64,000 nucleotides of DNA from Proales similis. Lineage: Eukaryota > Rotifera > Eurotatoria > Ploima > Proalidae. The notes beneath the pieces were generated by a model that was not told the DNA's origin, ran no database searches, and worked only from the letters and a program-made list of their open reading frames with translations. The DNA lies in the NCBI GenBank assembly GCA_019059635.1, contig JAGVRJ010000003.1, positions 1,860,001 to 1,924,000 on the forward strand. Reading direction: 5' to 3'. Shown here one piece after another: positions 12,162 to 23,934 of this stretch (its first letter is position 1; each line of letters begins with the position of its first letter). Made by a program: the position numbers and the translations under genes.

Positions 12162-12596
12162 TTATTTAGTTTGGCCCACAGTTTTGCATTGTTCACCGAC
12201 TATTTGACGGAGAGTGCATTTCAATCGATCAAACAGGTTAATAATTGAAAAGGCTAGACTACGAACTGAAATATTTTCCAAACTAGCCGAACTCGACTCT
12301 GTGGCTTGAGTCGTTTGCTCAACTTTATTTTCGTTGTTGTCTGCTTTGCTTTGACTTATTTTCAAAAGCATGACTCTTTCGTTTGCTAGAGAACTGCCGT
12401 CTATACTAGGCTTGAAATACTGCCGCTTGACTCTCAATCGAGAAGCATTGCTCTGTTAATATTATTGTCAGATATCTTGAGTTCGGAAAAGAGGTTAATG
12501 GCTTTTTACCTCATTTCCAACAGGAGCGGAAATAATGATACAAGCGAGCGAGGCAAATATTAAGCACCTCAAACATAGTATGGCCGAACGATTCAT
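12162..12596 (-). CDS. Candidate secreted peptide precursor B, paralogue of 10483-10854
   Basis: Two exons are predicted: 12596-12510 and 12452-12162, joined in phase 0 (donor GTAAAA, acceptor TTAACAG), 125 residues. Exon 1 starts MNRSAILCLRCLIFASLAC and continues IIISAPVGNE, a clear signal peptide. Exon 2 begins SNASRLRVKR and then QYFKPSIDGSS, so a dibasic cleavage would free an N-terminal Gln peptide, as in precursor A. The C-terminal region is Glu/Ser/Thr-rich and ends with two cysteines (LKCTLRQIVGEQC). Signal peptide, intron position and phase, and KRQY[FY]KP are shared with gene A; the rest has diverged. A secreted signalling peptide is likely from architecture, but the family is unknown. 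Confidence 0.55.
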
Positions 12597-13060
12597 ACCG
12601 ATGCAGCAGTTCTCTAGGCGAGCCTGTCTAAAAAGTTGGAAATTTACAATCAATATTGTGACTTTTAATCGAAGGAAAGACAGCGTGAATAAGAAATTCT
12701 GAATGAAACGCTCTCTGCTTCAATTTGAACTACGATTGAAAATTTTTTATGTACGTACGTTTTGAATGCGTGCGTTCAAAATCCAATTCATCAAGCAGGA
12801 CCTGATTCATCAAACATTATTACAACAAATTATTAACAATATCCTAAGCCTATGAGTTCAAGACCGTCTGTCAGTTAAGCTACTCATACAAATGTTTCAA
12901 AAGTGAGCAAACGTTAGTGATAAGTTGTTTCTCATTGATTATTGAAAATTAAATGGCTTTATTTCTTATTTATAATATTTTAATCGAATTAAAAATAAAT
13001 CGCTTTAAAAAATAAAAATTGTTGTAAAAATTCTGAAATTTAACTTGAACTCAATGAAAC
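12597..13060. other. Intergenic between peptide gene B and FYCO1-like gene
   Basis: AT-rich, no exon recognised. It includes the upstream region of precursor B and the 3' flank of the FYVE gene. Confidence 0.4.
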
Positions 13061-15497
13061 TCAACTTTTAGTTTCTTCTGAGTTTGTTATATCGAGCCTT
13101 TCTGGACGCACTTCAAAGCTCACATCAAGCTCTTCTTCTTGATCTTCTTGATGATTTATAACTTGTTCTAATCGACCCTCGCTATGCTGGCAAGTTTGCG
13201 GTAGATATGATTCGGGACCAGAATCTTGATAACTACTTTCTTCCGCTTTACGAAGACGAGCTTCTCTCAAGTCGAAGCAGGTCTTGCACGCCCTCAGCTT
13301 ACTAAATATGAGTTGAATAATAATTGTTGTTGAAATCGAATTAAACTTAGAAATTACCTTTGGTTGTAATCAAACCAATTGTTACAGCAATAGTAGCAAT
13401 ATATTTTAAGGCAAACGCGACAGTGGTGCTTAAAATTATAATCATTTAGAAGGCACTTTTGCTTAAAGGTGAACTTCCCACTTACCTTTCTTAGCATCAA
13501 ACTAAACGGCTTACTGCAGCTCATGCATTGCTTGACATTAGCATCGTCCAGCCAAAGAAGATTTGATTGAAGCATGTTCTCGTGTTCTAGCTCATCTGCT
13601 TTCTTCCATAACTCGGCTTTGTCTCTATTTTCTTGAATTTAGTAAACGCTCTAGTTTACTCAAGTTTCCACTAATATCTCACTTTATAAACTTGATCAGC
13701 CGCTTCTTAATCTCTTCGTTATCGGCTTGAAGTTGAGCAATTAGTTTTTGTTGACTAGATGATTCTTCTTGGTGAGTGATTCTAAAATCTAACAGCTCTT
13801 GGTTTAGTTCTCGTGTTTTTTCTTTTTCTTTTTGCAGCTCAACTCCCAGCTTTTCTGACAAGATTTTTAGCTCTTCGACTCTGTCATCAGCTTGTTTTTG
13901 AATTGCCATGACCTTGATTATAATTGGTTTGTTCAATATTAAATTTAATCTTTTTTCAAATTTTATTACTGCTTCACTCTGTCCTCCTTTAAGCGCCTCC
14001 GCTGATCGCCTAACTTCTTTAAGTTCTTGTTTAAGCTCTCCTATTTCTTTCTCTTGTCGCATGGTTTTCATTTCTAATTCACTCAATGTTTCCTGGTTAA
14101 GAAAAATAAATATGGTGTCAATATTCCTTAGCTAATAAAAGAACTTACTTTTGAAAAGCGCTCTTCTTGGATTTGTCGACTACTAAGTTCGAATTTCATC
14201 GAGTCAATCTTTTGTTTGAGGCATGCTATCGCAGTGGGTTTTTTGAACAAATTCGCAAATTTTTAGAAATTAAATCGAGGTAATCTACCATTCTGCTCAC
14301 ACATCTCATCAATTGTTTTCTTTTGCTCTTTAATCGTTTCCTCAAGTTTCGTACATTTATTATCAGACTTTTGAAGGAGTTCACTCAGGTTTTGTTGTAG
14401 AGAAATCTGTTGATCAAGTCGAACATGTGACTCACTCAGATGCCTTTCACTTATCTCAAGTTGGCATTTTAATTTTTTAATATCAACTTTTAATATTTCT
14501 TGTTGTTCCAAATGATCTTTCAATTGGCTTATTTCCGATATTTTTTGTTCTAATTCAGCATTTGTTTGGCTCAATTTTTCTTCCTTATCTTGAAGCTGCT
14601 TTACAAGTTCTTCTATCTGTTTCTTATCATTTTGCTCCTCATAAATACTTTTTTCTTCTTCTTCCTCTTGAGTTGTATTTAATTTTACAACATTTGCGTA
14701 AATCAGGTCGTCGTCCATTTCCAGAGGCGTGGATCCCAAAATTCGAATACTTTCGTTCTAAAATTTAATTTAAAATACTTTAATGTTTGGAAAAAGTTAA
14801 AACAACAGGTGACTAAAAGACAGCTTACGGTGACAATATCGGTGTTAAAACTGGTAAAACTGCTCATACTCAAATTGCGATTACGGGAAGGAGTATTTCT
14901 CATGTTGTTAAGCTCATTCAACCCATTCGGCCAGGTAGTGTCTAACTCGAAATTGTTACGGGCTGCCAAATCAAAATTAAGTTCGTTCAATTCATATAAA
15001 GCCATGAGTAGCTCGCTTTTCTGCTTCTCTTGTAACCAAATCGAATGAGGCTGATACCAGGAAGTTAACTGCTTAGTATCCATGGTCATCTGCTGAATTG
15101 CATCGGCTAACCTATGATATTGAAGGCAAAAACGAATAAAGGCTCTTCCCCTTCCCAGACTGGTCTTAATTTCATTCAAGTTTTTCACATATTTTAAAGC
15201 ATCTTGGAAGCTTTTGCTGTTCCGAAGGCGGTCGCGTATAAACGACCAATACTCGCGATCACTGGTGTCTCCCACTTTATTCTGGCTTTTTAAGCAAGAT
15301 TGAAGAAGAAGCTCGAGCTTAGCGCAAAATTTTTGCAATTCAACGCAATCATCCCGCAAACAACTTCCTTCCGGATGCTGAGAAGCAATTTTTGCCAGCC
15401 CCTCTATCAGAGTACAAATATCAGCTATCTGCTTTTTCACCATGTTGTCATACTTAATCGCGCTTTCATTTGGCAAATATGGAGTGGCTTGGCTCAT
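13061..15497 (-). CDS. RUN-coiled-coil-FYVE protein (FYCO1/RUFY family)
   Basis: Predicted exons: 15497-14829, 14757-14289, 14225-14149, 14092-13970, 13912-13683, 13624-13486, 13428-13358, 13301-13061. Exon 1 is a RUN domain very close to FYCO1 (SLGRGRAFIRFCLQYHRLAD, YELNELNFDLAARN). Exons 2-6 are long coiled coil. The FYVE finger is split over the last three exons: WLDD, CMSCSKPF, RKHHCRVC and the final CKTC, so the PI3P-binding signature is intact. An acidic Glu-rich tail then ends the protein. FYCO1 links PI3P-positive endosomes and autophagosomes to kinesin (family knowledge). No GOLD domain follows the FYVE, unlike vertebrate FYCO1, so a RUFY-type assignment is the alternative. The intron 13913-13969 is 57 nt and stop-free in frame. 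Confidence 0.92.
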
Positions 15498-17035
15498 GTT
15501 TGTTCCTTTAGAGTAAATACTGGCTTTTTCTGTCCTTGTGAATACCGGCAGAATTTCACTATCGTTTAGACGCTAGCAACTATCATATCTTGTGAAAGGC
15601 TAGCCATTCTGAATGAGAGGCAAAATTAGGCATTCGTGATCAATGCTTGTTTTAAAACAAACCTAACATAGGTCTTGACAGAGAAAACACTTGACCCACT
15701 TAGATGCTTCTGTTCTGTCATTACACTTGTATAGTGGATTTAAGTCGTATATCTTAACGATTCAGTTTTGTTTCATTTAAGATGACATTTTTATTATCTC
15801 CAAACGGGTTAGACAATTAGACGAGAATTCTGTACAGACACATTTAAGCTTATGATTTAAGAGAGCACATGCCTCTTGAATCACTTCTTTAAGCCAATTT
15901 ATCCAAATGCGCTTTTAATATATAAGAATCGTTACTTGAGCCAATAATGGTTTAATTGGCCACTGAGCGGCGAGCGGACAGAGATAATAATTTCTAGCTT
16001 AAATGCAGTTTTCGTGACAAAGAGGGCGTAGTGGAGATTTGCGGTTATATATTGACAACCACTATATAGGCTGTATCTTGATTTCTGGATCTTATTCAGT
16101 TCATGTCAGAATATGTGTTTCTTATTAGTTCGGGGTCCGAGTTGCTAGCGTCCAACTATTATAAATGTCATAATTTATGTTGCTCGGCAATTCAAGACAG
16201 AAACTTGATAATTCTGCGAATAAATTTTACTAATTTTAAAGGCAAATGAATGGGAAAATTGCGGGCGACAACATAACGGGTTTAATGAGAGCAGGGAGCT
16301 CGTGTGCGATAGAGAGTAGAGAATCGAGCGAGAGACAAAGTACTAGAAGTAAGAAGAGGAGGAGGAGGAGCATGGAAAGTCAACGTGTGCAGTATCAAGT
16401 TTCGAAGCCTATTTAATGATATTGGGTCGAGCGGACTAGCACTTGAATGCATTAAGCGTTTCCACCGCCCTTAATCTCCCTCTCACACTAATTCGAACTT
16501 TAAACAAGCTTCTTTGCTTCTATCTGTGGCCAGCAAATATTTACTCAAGGCTAGTCATGCATAGCGCTCACCAGCGGTCAACATCGCCCCTTAACGGCCA
16601 GCTCGGTGGCAATTATCAAAGCCAGCAACATCATAATCCGTTCGAGTGTCGAGAATTTATCTGATATATAGATATTCGCTGCTTTAAATAGTGTATTTTT
16701 CCTGCTTGTTGAACCCAACTGAGCAATAGGAAGTTCATCCGTTGCGAGTATTTTGTTATCTCGCTCATATATGAATTAATTGAAACATATTAACGTGATA
16801 GATCTATTCTAAATTTAATATAAATCCCTTATTTAGATGAATAATCATCTCTATTGAAGTTCACGTCCGAGTTTGTTCTAATTTTTAATCAAGCGTTTTC
16901 CAGAATAGGCCCCTCGGCTTTTCCCAGTCGTTCTATTAATAAATTAATTTATTTTGTTGCCTACTTGAAGGTAATTCACTGAAAATAGTTTTATTATCAT
17001 GCTTATTTCCATCTAAAACCATTAAGCTCTGTCAG
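15498..17035. other. Intergenic, divergent promoter region FYCO1-like / GALNT
   Basis: About 1.5 kb separates two divergently transcribed genes. No coding exon recognised; a 73-codon frame near 16443 has no ATG and looks random. A GGA/GAG triplet run occurs at 16352-16370. The stretch probably holds both promoters. Confidence 0.45.
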
Positions 17036-19179
17036 ATGATCTGCCGTGGAAACATTATTCCAAGACGTCGAAGTTCTCTAAGATTTTTAACAATTCTAAC
17101 GACAATCTACGCGTTTTACTTGGTCTTTGGACTCTTGCAACCTTCTTCAACTCAAAATTCGAATAGCAATAATGGTGAAAAAGAGTCTGCTAGACAGACT
17201 GCCGACCAAGCTTCTTCAATCATAGTCGAATCTGCACGCAATAAAATCGCCCTCAAAGATAACATGGCCCGCTATGCAGTGATCGCCAACAATGGAGCTG
17301 AGGGAAAAGCCATCCAAATAGACGAAAAGAAACTGGACACAAGTGCCTCGCAAAAGTTTAAGGAAGGATGGGAAAAGTATGCGTTCAACGAGTACGTGAG
17401 CACTCTAATTCCGGTGAACCGTACTTTACCTGATGTGCGGCTCCCAGGATGCAAGACAGACGATTATCCTTCAAATCTCCCAAAAGTTTCGGTGATAATG
17501 TGCTTTCATAATGAGGCTTGGACAGTATTATTGCGCAGCGTTTATTCAGTGGTCAATCGTTCACCTCCTTCACTTCTTGGAGAAGTTATATTAGTCGACG
17601 ATTTTTCAGATTTTGGTTTGTTGCTTCAGCTTTTATCGATTTAGACCAATTCTTAAAATTTGGCATTTCGCTTTCAGACTATCTTCTTGAGCCTCTAGAT
17701 ATATATTTAAAAGAAACGTTCGGATCAGTAGTTCGGGTCATACGAAACACAAAGCGCGAAGGTCTGATTCGTTCCCGCTTATTTGGCGCCCGTACGGCAG
17801 CCTATCCGGCTCTTATTTTTCTCGATTCACACATCGAAGCTACTGTCGGATGGTTGGAGCCGCTACTGGCCGAAATAGCCAAAGATGAATCCAGAGTAGT
17901 TACGCCTGTAATTGATTCAATAGACAAGAGCACTTTTGAATACAAGTATTCGATAAGTAAACGAGTGAGCGTAGGAGGCTTTGATTGGAATATGCAGTTT
18001 ACTTGGCATGGACTGCCTGATCGAGAGTACCAAAAGCGAAAGTCCGATCATGATCCAGTTCCTTCACCTACAATGGCTGGTGGACTTTTTGCAATATCCA
18101 AACATTACTTTGAAAAGATAGGAACATATGATGGCCAAATGGTAAATAATAACTATTTTTAAAATGCTTTGGTTCAATCAAATTTGGTTTGGTAAGGATA
18201 TTTGGGGAGGAGAGAATCTGGAAATATCGTTCCGTATTTGGATGTGTGGAGGAACTTTGCTCACTGTTCCTTGCAGTCACGTTGGCCATATATTTCGCGA
18301 GCGCTCTCCCTACAAGTGGCTACCAGGTGTTGATGTTGTCCGCAAAAATTCAGTGCGAGTAGCCGAAGTTTGGATGGACGAATACAAGAGCATATACTAC
18401 GAAAGACTGCATAATAAGTTGGTGAGTAAGCCAGAGAGAAGTGAGTTTATTGCTGTTTGATGTGACTTGAGCTAGGGTGATTACGGCGATGTCAGCGAGC
18501 GTAAGGCTCTTCGCAAACGCCTCGATTGTCGGTCTTTCAAATGGTATATTGAAAATATCTACCCTGAGCTGTGGATACCGACGAAAGCAATTTTCCGAGG
18601 CCCAGTAAGACCTCAAATTTTAGCTGTCTTTTACTTGCAGCTTTTCTAGTGAAATAATCTGCAAGGTTGAAAACAGTGGATTTTGCTTGGATGGATTGAG
18701 CTCGAGGCACTCATACGAAAAACCAGTCAAGCTGCATCAGTGTAACAAGCAAGGAAATCAGGTTTTAAGCTTTTTATTCAGCTATGTTGTCTATTTAAAG
18801 TGAGATTAAATATGCTCTGGCTTCAAGATCTGGTACTTTTCAGATCGCGGCGAAATAAGACGAGACGAAGCTTGCATTGACTATCCCGGAGGGGAGCGAG
18901 ATGCCCTTAAATCGGATAAAATAATAACTTATCCTTGCCATGGAGAAAAGGGAAACCAAGAATGGACATATAACAAGGTTAGTCTCACTTTGATTTTGAA
19001 TTTTTTCTTGTCGAAAAATTTAATGTGCTGGAATTTAACAGGAAAAGCAGATCGTTCATAAACTAAGTGGCCTTTGTATGGAAAGGAATGATCAAAATCA
19101 TATTGTAATGGGAAAATGTCGAACTGATAAAGCAAGCCAATTATGGCAATGGTTACCCAATAAGTCGTTGAATCTTTAG
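17036..19179 (+). CDS. GALNT: Polypeptide N-acetylgalactosaminyltransferase (GalNAc-T)
   Basis: Predicted exons: 17036-17615, 17678-18141, 18197-18421, 18476-18604, 18666-18761, 18828-18977, 19042-19179. This is a type II Golgi enzyme: short cytosolic tail, membrane anchor ([18 protein letters not shown]), stem, GT-A catalytic domain and C-terminal ricin-type lectin. Landmarks are [29 protein letters not shown], the DxH metal motif as [13 protein letters not shown] in the Gal/GalNAc-T motif and [12 protein letters not shown]. The lectin part has GFCLDG, GNQEW and SQLWQW. It starts mucin-type O-glycosylation by moving GalNAc from UDP-GalNAc to Ser/Thr (family knowledge). Exon joins keep frame; the 18605-18665 intron uses the acceptor TGCAAG rather than an earlier TTGCAG, which would hit a stop. 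The isoform subclass cannot be decided. Confidence 0.95.
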
Positions 19180-19408
19180 CAGCTAAATCAGTTAAATCCG
19201 CGAATGAATTTTGCGTTATTCGGATATAAATTCAAGCGATTTCTGTTTTCGTTCCTTTTTCTATCAATAATAAAGTGAACTTTTTCCTGAATAAATATTT
19301 TTTGTCAATCGGAAAAAGCTAAGGCTTTAACATGCCTTAAAACCTACATTTATCTTTTAAATTTAAAATTTTAATTTTGAGGTTTTGAGGTTTAACTTTT
19401 GAGATCGG

Positions 19409-19924
19409 ATGAGCCAGGCACACAATGTGCCAAAGCGCTTCATTGAGTTGGGCCAAGAAGCACGACTTGACGAAGTAATCCCCGGGCTCTATATATCGGA
19501 TGATCGCTCGGCCCGCAATTTCGACCTTCTTCAGAGGCATAGAATATCTCATATACTCAATCTAACTGCAAATGTGCCAAATGTTTTTGAGCCAACCCTC
19601 ACTTATCTCAAATTGCCAATTCTTGATACCGAAAGCCAGAATATTAGAATGTATTTCCAAGATGCATTCGAGTTTATTGACGGTGCCCTGACTGATGAAA
19701 ATAACCGAGTATTAGTTCATTGCAATGTTGGTATTTCACGCTCGGCCAGCTTTGTCATAGCCTATTTATTAAAAAAGCGCCGCTTCAAAACCTTTCGACA
19801 AGCGAGAGATTTTGTCAAACAACGCCGATCTATTATCTGCCCTAATCGAGGATTCGAACGCCAACTTATCGATTTGGAACGCAGTATTAAAGCCTCCTCT
19901 TCATCAAAATGTCAAATATTGTAG
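19409..19924 (+). CDS. Dual-specificity protein phosphatase with C-terminal CaaX-like motif
   Basis: Single exon, 171 residues. The catalytic loop HCNVGISRSAS fits HCxxGxxR[ST], and the general-acid aspartate region is LPILDTESQNI. The N-terminal DSP motif EVIPGLYISDDRSARN and the overall length resemble small atypical DUSPs (DUSP19/22/28 type). The last four residues are CQIL, which fits a CaaX box with Leu at the end (geranylgeranylation type), preceded by a Ser-rich linker. Small DUSPs dephosphorylate Ser/Thr/Tyr in MAPK and other substrates. It lies between GALNT and ANKRD13 on the same strand. Start at the first ATG, in a frame that opens shortly before. Confidence 0.92.
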   Translation: MSQAHNVPKRFIELGQEARLDEVIPGLYISDDRSARNFDLLQRHRISHILNLTANVPNVFEPTLTYLKLPILDTESQNIRMYFQDAFEFIDGALTDENNRVLVHCNVGISRSASFVIAYLLKKRRFKTFRQARDFVKQRRSIICPNRGFERQLIDLERSIKASSSSKCQIL

Positions 19925-20204
19925 CCTGGCGCATTTTAATTACAAACCCTAAACAGATCTCCCCTAGAATTTAATTTGATGAATGATGAAAGAAAACAAT
20001 TCGACTCTTTCAAATTTTCAGTTCGATTGATAAGAAAAATGTTAATTTGGGAAAGCGATTTATAGTCGCCGATTCAAAGCTTATTATGGTCTAGGGATGA
20101 AGTAGAAATTAACATTAGTATTGATAATTGATTTGCCGGATAGCTATATTCAAAGTTTGAAAATAGCTGATTAGGGGGCAAGTTGCTTAAGACATATCGC
20201 ATAC

Positions 20205-22429
20205 ATGAGTCATTATCCTTTACATCGAGCTGTCATCGACAATGACATTGTCGAACTTAGACGGTTAACTAGATCTGCATCTCGAGTAAGTAATTTGCAA
20301 AATTAAGTTTCACAGGATTCAATTTTCTTACAATCTTAAAAACTTAAGACTCAAATAGACGAAAAGGATTTTTACGGGAAGACACCTCTCGAGCTCGCAG
20401 TTTTTCTCTCCCGTCTAGAGTGCTGTCGATTATTACTTGAAAGCGGCGCCGATTGCTGCATTGTAACCAAAGAGGGCTGGAATCGTAAGAGCATTTTGAA
20501 TCAGCTGTTTTCTTCGTTCTCAAAAGCTCAGGAATGTGTTAAGTTGTTCAGGAAGCGATTAGTACACGAGAAGTTAGACTTATTCAGCTTATTGTTGGTC
20601 ATCGTGAATACCAGCGTCTTCGAAATCGAACCAATGGTATTCCCGAGACCCTTCAGAAACTCCAGGCCGCTTCTGATTTTTACCTTGAAATGAAATGGGA
20701 GTTCACTAGTTGGGTGCCGCTGATGTCTAAGGCATGCCCTAGTGATGTTTATAGAGTTTATAAACGAGGCTCCAAAGTAAGAATAGACACAACTTTAGTC
20801 GGATTTAATGGCACGTCTTGGGAGCGAGGCAATCGGTCATATATATTTCAAGCCCAGAGTGATGGCAGCACCATACTAATTGAAGTTGATCATATGACCC
20901 AAACATACCAAATGGACACAATGGTTAGCTTAGATGATGAGCAAAATCAGAATCCAATCTCAGAACCGAGTGAACATTTTGTGAGACAAAAACTATCAAA
21001 ACCCAGTAGTGTTACTTATTTGGACACAGAAAAAATTGAATTTGAGCGGTACGTTAAGCACATTAATCATGTTGTATAAAAGTTTCTAGAGTTTTTGTGC
21101 AGAAATAAAGGGGGACTGTTCGGTTGGGGCTCAGATAAACAAGAAATGATCAATGGTTATGAGTGTCGATCTTTTAATGCTCATAACCTTCAAGTTGTAA
21201 CCAAGACTCGACTAGAACATTTAACTCAACACGATCGGCCAAATATTGAAGAGAACTTGACGGTCCTGAATGGCTCAAATATACCCGGATTTTTGAAAAA
21301 TGTGATTCAGGGAACCCAACAGAAAATTAAGGTCAGTGATTCTCAACAAGCAGAAACCCCTCCCACTAAATGTGGAGTTTAAGATTGAGAGAAATGAAGA
21401 ACCTATCAATTCAAAGCTTTATTTTGATGGCAACAGAAAGCTTAATTACTATTTAAACGGACATGTTCGAGATATTGAGATATTAAAAAGAACTCAAAGC
21501 TTCAATGCTACCTTAGCTATTTGTGATTCATACCCCCTATCTTTACAAGACCAAATATTACCTATTGTAGATTTGATGGCCTTGAATAATCCGCATTTTA
21601 AAAAGCTACGAGAATTCATAACTCTTCAGCTTCCGACCGGTTTTCCCATAAAAGTAGGTAAGTAATTGCTCGATTCGGCCGTTACTATTTTCAACTTATG
21701 AAACATTTTTATTCAGAAATTCCGTTGTTTCGTGTCCTTAACGCCCGTATTACTTTCGGAAATGTGCACGGACAGGACGAAAGAGTCAAATATGTGACCA
21801 CGATCAAAAACGAGAGATGTTCCGCAACAAATTTAACGGAATTAGAGCAGGATCAATCAAATTTATTAAGAAAACCTGGGAGAAGTGAAGTGATGTGCGA
21901 GGTTGATGATGCTCTCTTTCAAATACCTTCCAATTACAAAAGAACAAGCTGCAACGAGTTACCACTCGAACGCCGAGAACGAACCCGGGCCCATCATTTG
22001 TACGATCAAACATTTGACGAAGAGGAAATTATGTTGCAGATCGCAATTCAACAAAGTCTCTTATCATCAAGTTTGTCTGACGGAGTTCCACCTAACGGGG
22101 AAGATATGACAGGGACCACTCAATCTATTGAAGAATACAACCAGCGCCTTCAAAATTTGCAAGAGCTAAACGACGAACAGGCGATGATTGAAAGGTAACA
22201 AAATATTTTATATTAAAATACAAAGCTATTATAAAAATATTTTGGATTAAGAGCAATTCAAGAAAGCATTCATTCTGAATTCAATTCTAATCCATCAAAT
22301 GAAGACCTTGAATTTAAAATGGCCATTGAACGATCGCGTTTAGAACAGCTTAACCGGGAAAGACAGATCGAGCTTGAAGAAAAAGAAGAACTCAGACGAG
22401 TTCTTGAGCTCTCCTTAAGAGATAAATGA
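20205..22429 (+). CDS. ANKRD13: ANKRD13 family protein (ankyrin repeats, GPCR-chaperone domain, ubiquitin-interacting motifs)
   Basis: Start [20 protein letters not shown] at 20205. Ankyrin repeats follow ([20 protein letters not shown]), then GWNLVQEAIST across an intron, then the diagnostic block [55 protein letters not shown] and [19 protein letters not shown]. The C-terminus carries several UIM-like segments ([46 protein letters not shown]). Seven exons are implied by short introns near 20286, 20488, 21054, 21330, 21658 and 22195. The 21330 intron is best read as 52 nt ending TTTAAG. ANKRD13 proteins bind Lys63-linked ubiquitin on internalised receptors at the plasma membrane and endosomes (family knowledge). 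Confidence 0.94.
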
Positions 22430-22823
22430 TTGAATAGCTTTTACTTTTGTTTTTTAAGCATCTTAGTCGTCATGTTAATGCTTAATAAAAAATATTTATA
22501 AAAAATATCAAAATGAATTTTGTTTAGTTGGTTAAATTAAAACAAAGGTAAAAATAACACAACATACTATTTAGATGTTAGTTTTAGAGACAGAAAAATT
22601 AGGAAAAAAGTGAAAACCAAATTATTTCTCCCAAATCTTGAGTTTTTTCCCAAATTTAAGTAAAGAAATTATAGTTGAGTTAAAAATTTGATAGTTAAGA
22701 TTGCGGTCAAACGTCAAGTTGACTTTGCTCGTCGATTTTTGCGCTACATTTATATTACATACAAAAATATCAAAAAATAATAATAACTGGTAAAAATCTC
22801 TTCAACTCGATATCTTTTCAAAA
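22430..22823. other. Intergenic ANKRD13 / IMPA
   Basis: 394 nt, strongly AT-rich, with several A- and T-rich runs. It holds the ANKRD13 3' UTR and the IMPA promoter. No other feature seen. Confidence 0.5.
22484..22489 (+). terminator. Polyadenylation signal AATAAA, ANKRD13
   Basis: Canonical AATAAA 54 nt after the ANKRD13 stop, in AT-rich sequence. Confidence 0.6.
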
Positions 22824-23934
22824 ATGGCAACCGTCAAAACCCTGACAGAAACCCTTAATTTAAACGAAATATTTAAAGAGTTGATGGAAATAATTCCTCA
22901 AGCCGGTGTTGTAAGTTTAGGATTTTCAAACTTTTTAATCTAAATACTTTGTGAATGTTAGTCAAGATTATCCGGAAAGCGTTTTATGAAGAAAAAATTC
23001 TTGAGGAAAAGCAGAGCTTCGCGGATATTGTTACCATAACTGACAAACAAGTTGAACAAATCCTGACTGATTCTTTAGGAAAGAAGTACCCGCATCATAA
23101 GTAGGCTTACTCTTTAAATTTCATAGGATTTGATATATTTAGGATTGATCGTATAGATTCATTGGAGAAGAGACTACCAATGGCAAAGTTGAATTCACTG
23201 ATGCTCCAACTTGGATTATAGATCCAGTAGATGGAACCACCAATTTTGTTCACAAATTCCCTTATTGCGCAATTTCAATCGGGTTCTACGTTAATAAAAA
23301 GGTTCCCTCCTTAATAAATTCATCATGCAGTGATAATTAATAACTATTAAAAGGCACAAATCGGAGTTGTATACAATCCAATTCGAGAAGACCTTTATAC
23401 AGCAATAAGAGGACAGGGGGCTTTTCTGAATGGCCGAACCATCAGACCTAGTGGCCAAAAAGGTAATTGCAAGCCAAGGCAGTAATAAGAAATTTATAAA
23501 TAATTAATTCTCTGATAGATATTGGCAAGTGTCAAATAATTAGTGAGTTTGGTTCTGGCAGAGATGCAACTACTCTTGACCTAAAAGTTAGCACAATGAG
23601 GAACCTGATTGAAAAAGTTCACAGGTAAAAAGAGAATTTATTTTTACAGGCTTCAAATTCTTACTTATTTATCAGTATTCGATCCCTTGGATCAGCTGCA
23701 CTGAACATATGTTGTGTTGCAAGCGGAGCTGCCGATCTGTATTTCGAATACGGAATTCATATATGGGATGTCGCAGCAGCTTCTTTGATTGCCCATGAAG
23801 CTGGATGTGTCATTATGGATCCAACCGGCGAGGAAGTTGATCTCAGAAAGCGAAGGTTTCTGATTTCTACAACTTCTGAACTTGCCCTACAGGTTTTGCC
23901 ATTGCTAAAAACCGTGGAATATGAATCAGATTAG
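22824..23934 (+). CDS. IMPA1: Inositol monophosphatase
   Basis: Six exons with very short introns (donors near 22910, 23101, 23301, 23461 and 23625). Key motifs of the lithium-sensitive phosphatase family are intact: IGEETTNG with the metal-binding Glu, [19 protein letters not shown], and the C-terminal metal site [16 protein letters not shown]. Exon joins keep frame, for example KKYPHHK|FIGEE and KKYP-to-IGEE spacing typical of IMPA1. The length, about 275-290 residues, matches the family. It hydrolyses inositol monophosphates to free inositol for phosphoinositide resynthesis in the cytosol, Mg2+ dependent (family knowledge). Confidence 0.95.

Noticed and set aside
21330..21382. A 22-nt intron in the ANKRD13 gene (GTCAGT...AAGCAG)
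   Set aside because: A 52-nt intron with the same donor and a TTTAAG acceptor also keeps phase 0, contains a CTAAAT branch-like sequence and matches the usual intron size here.
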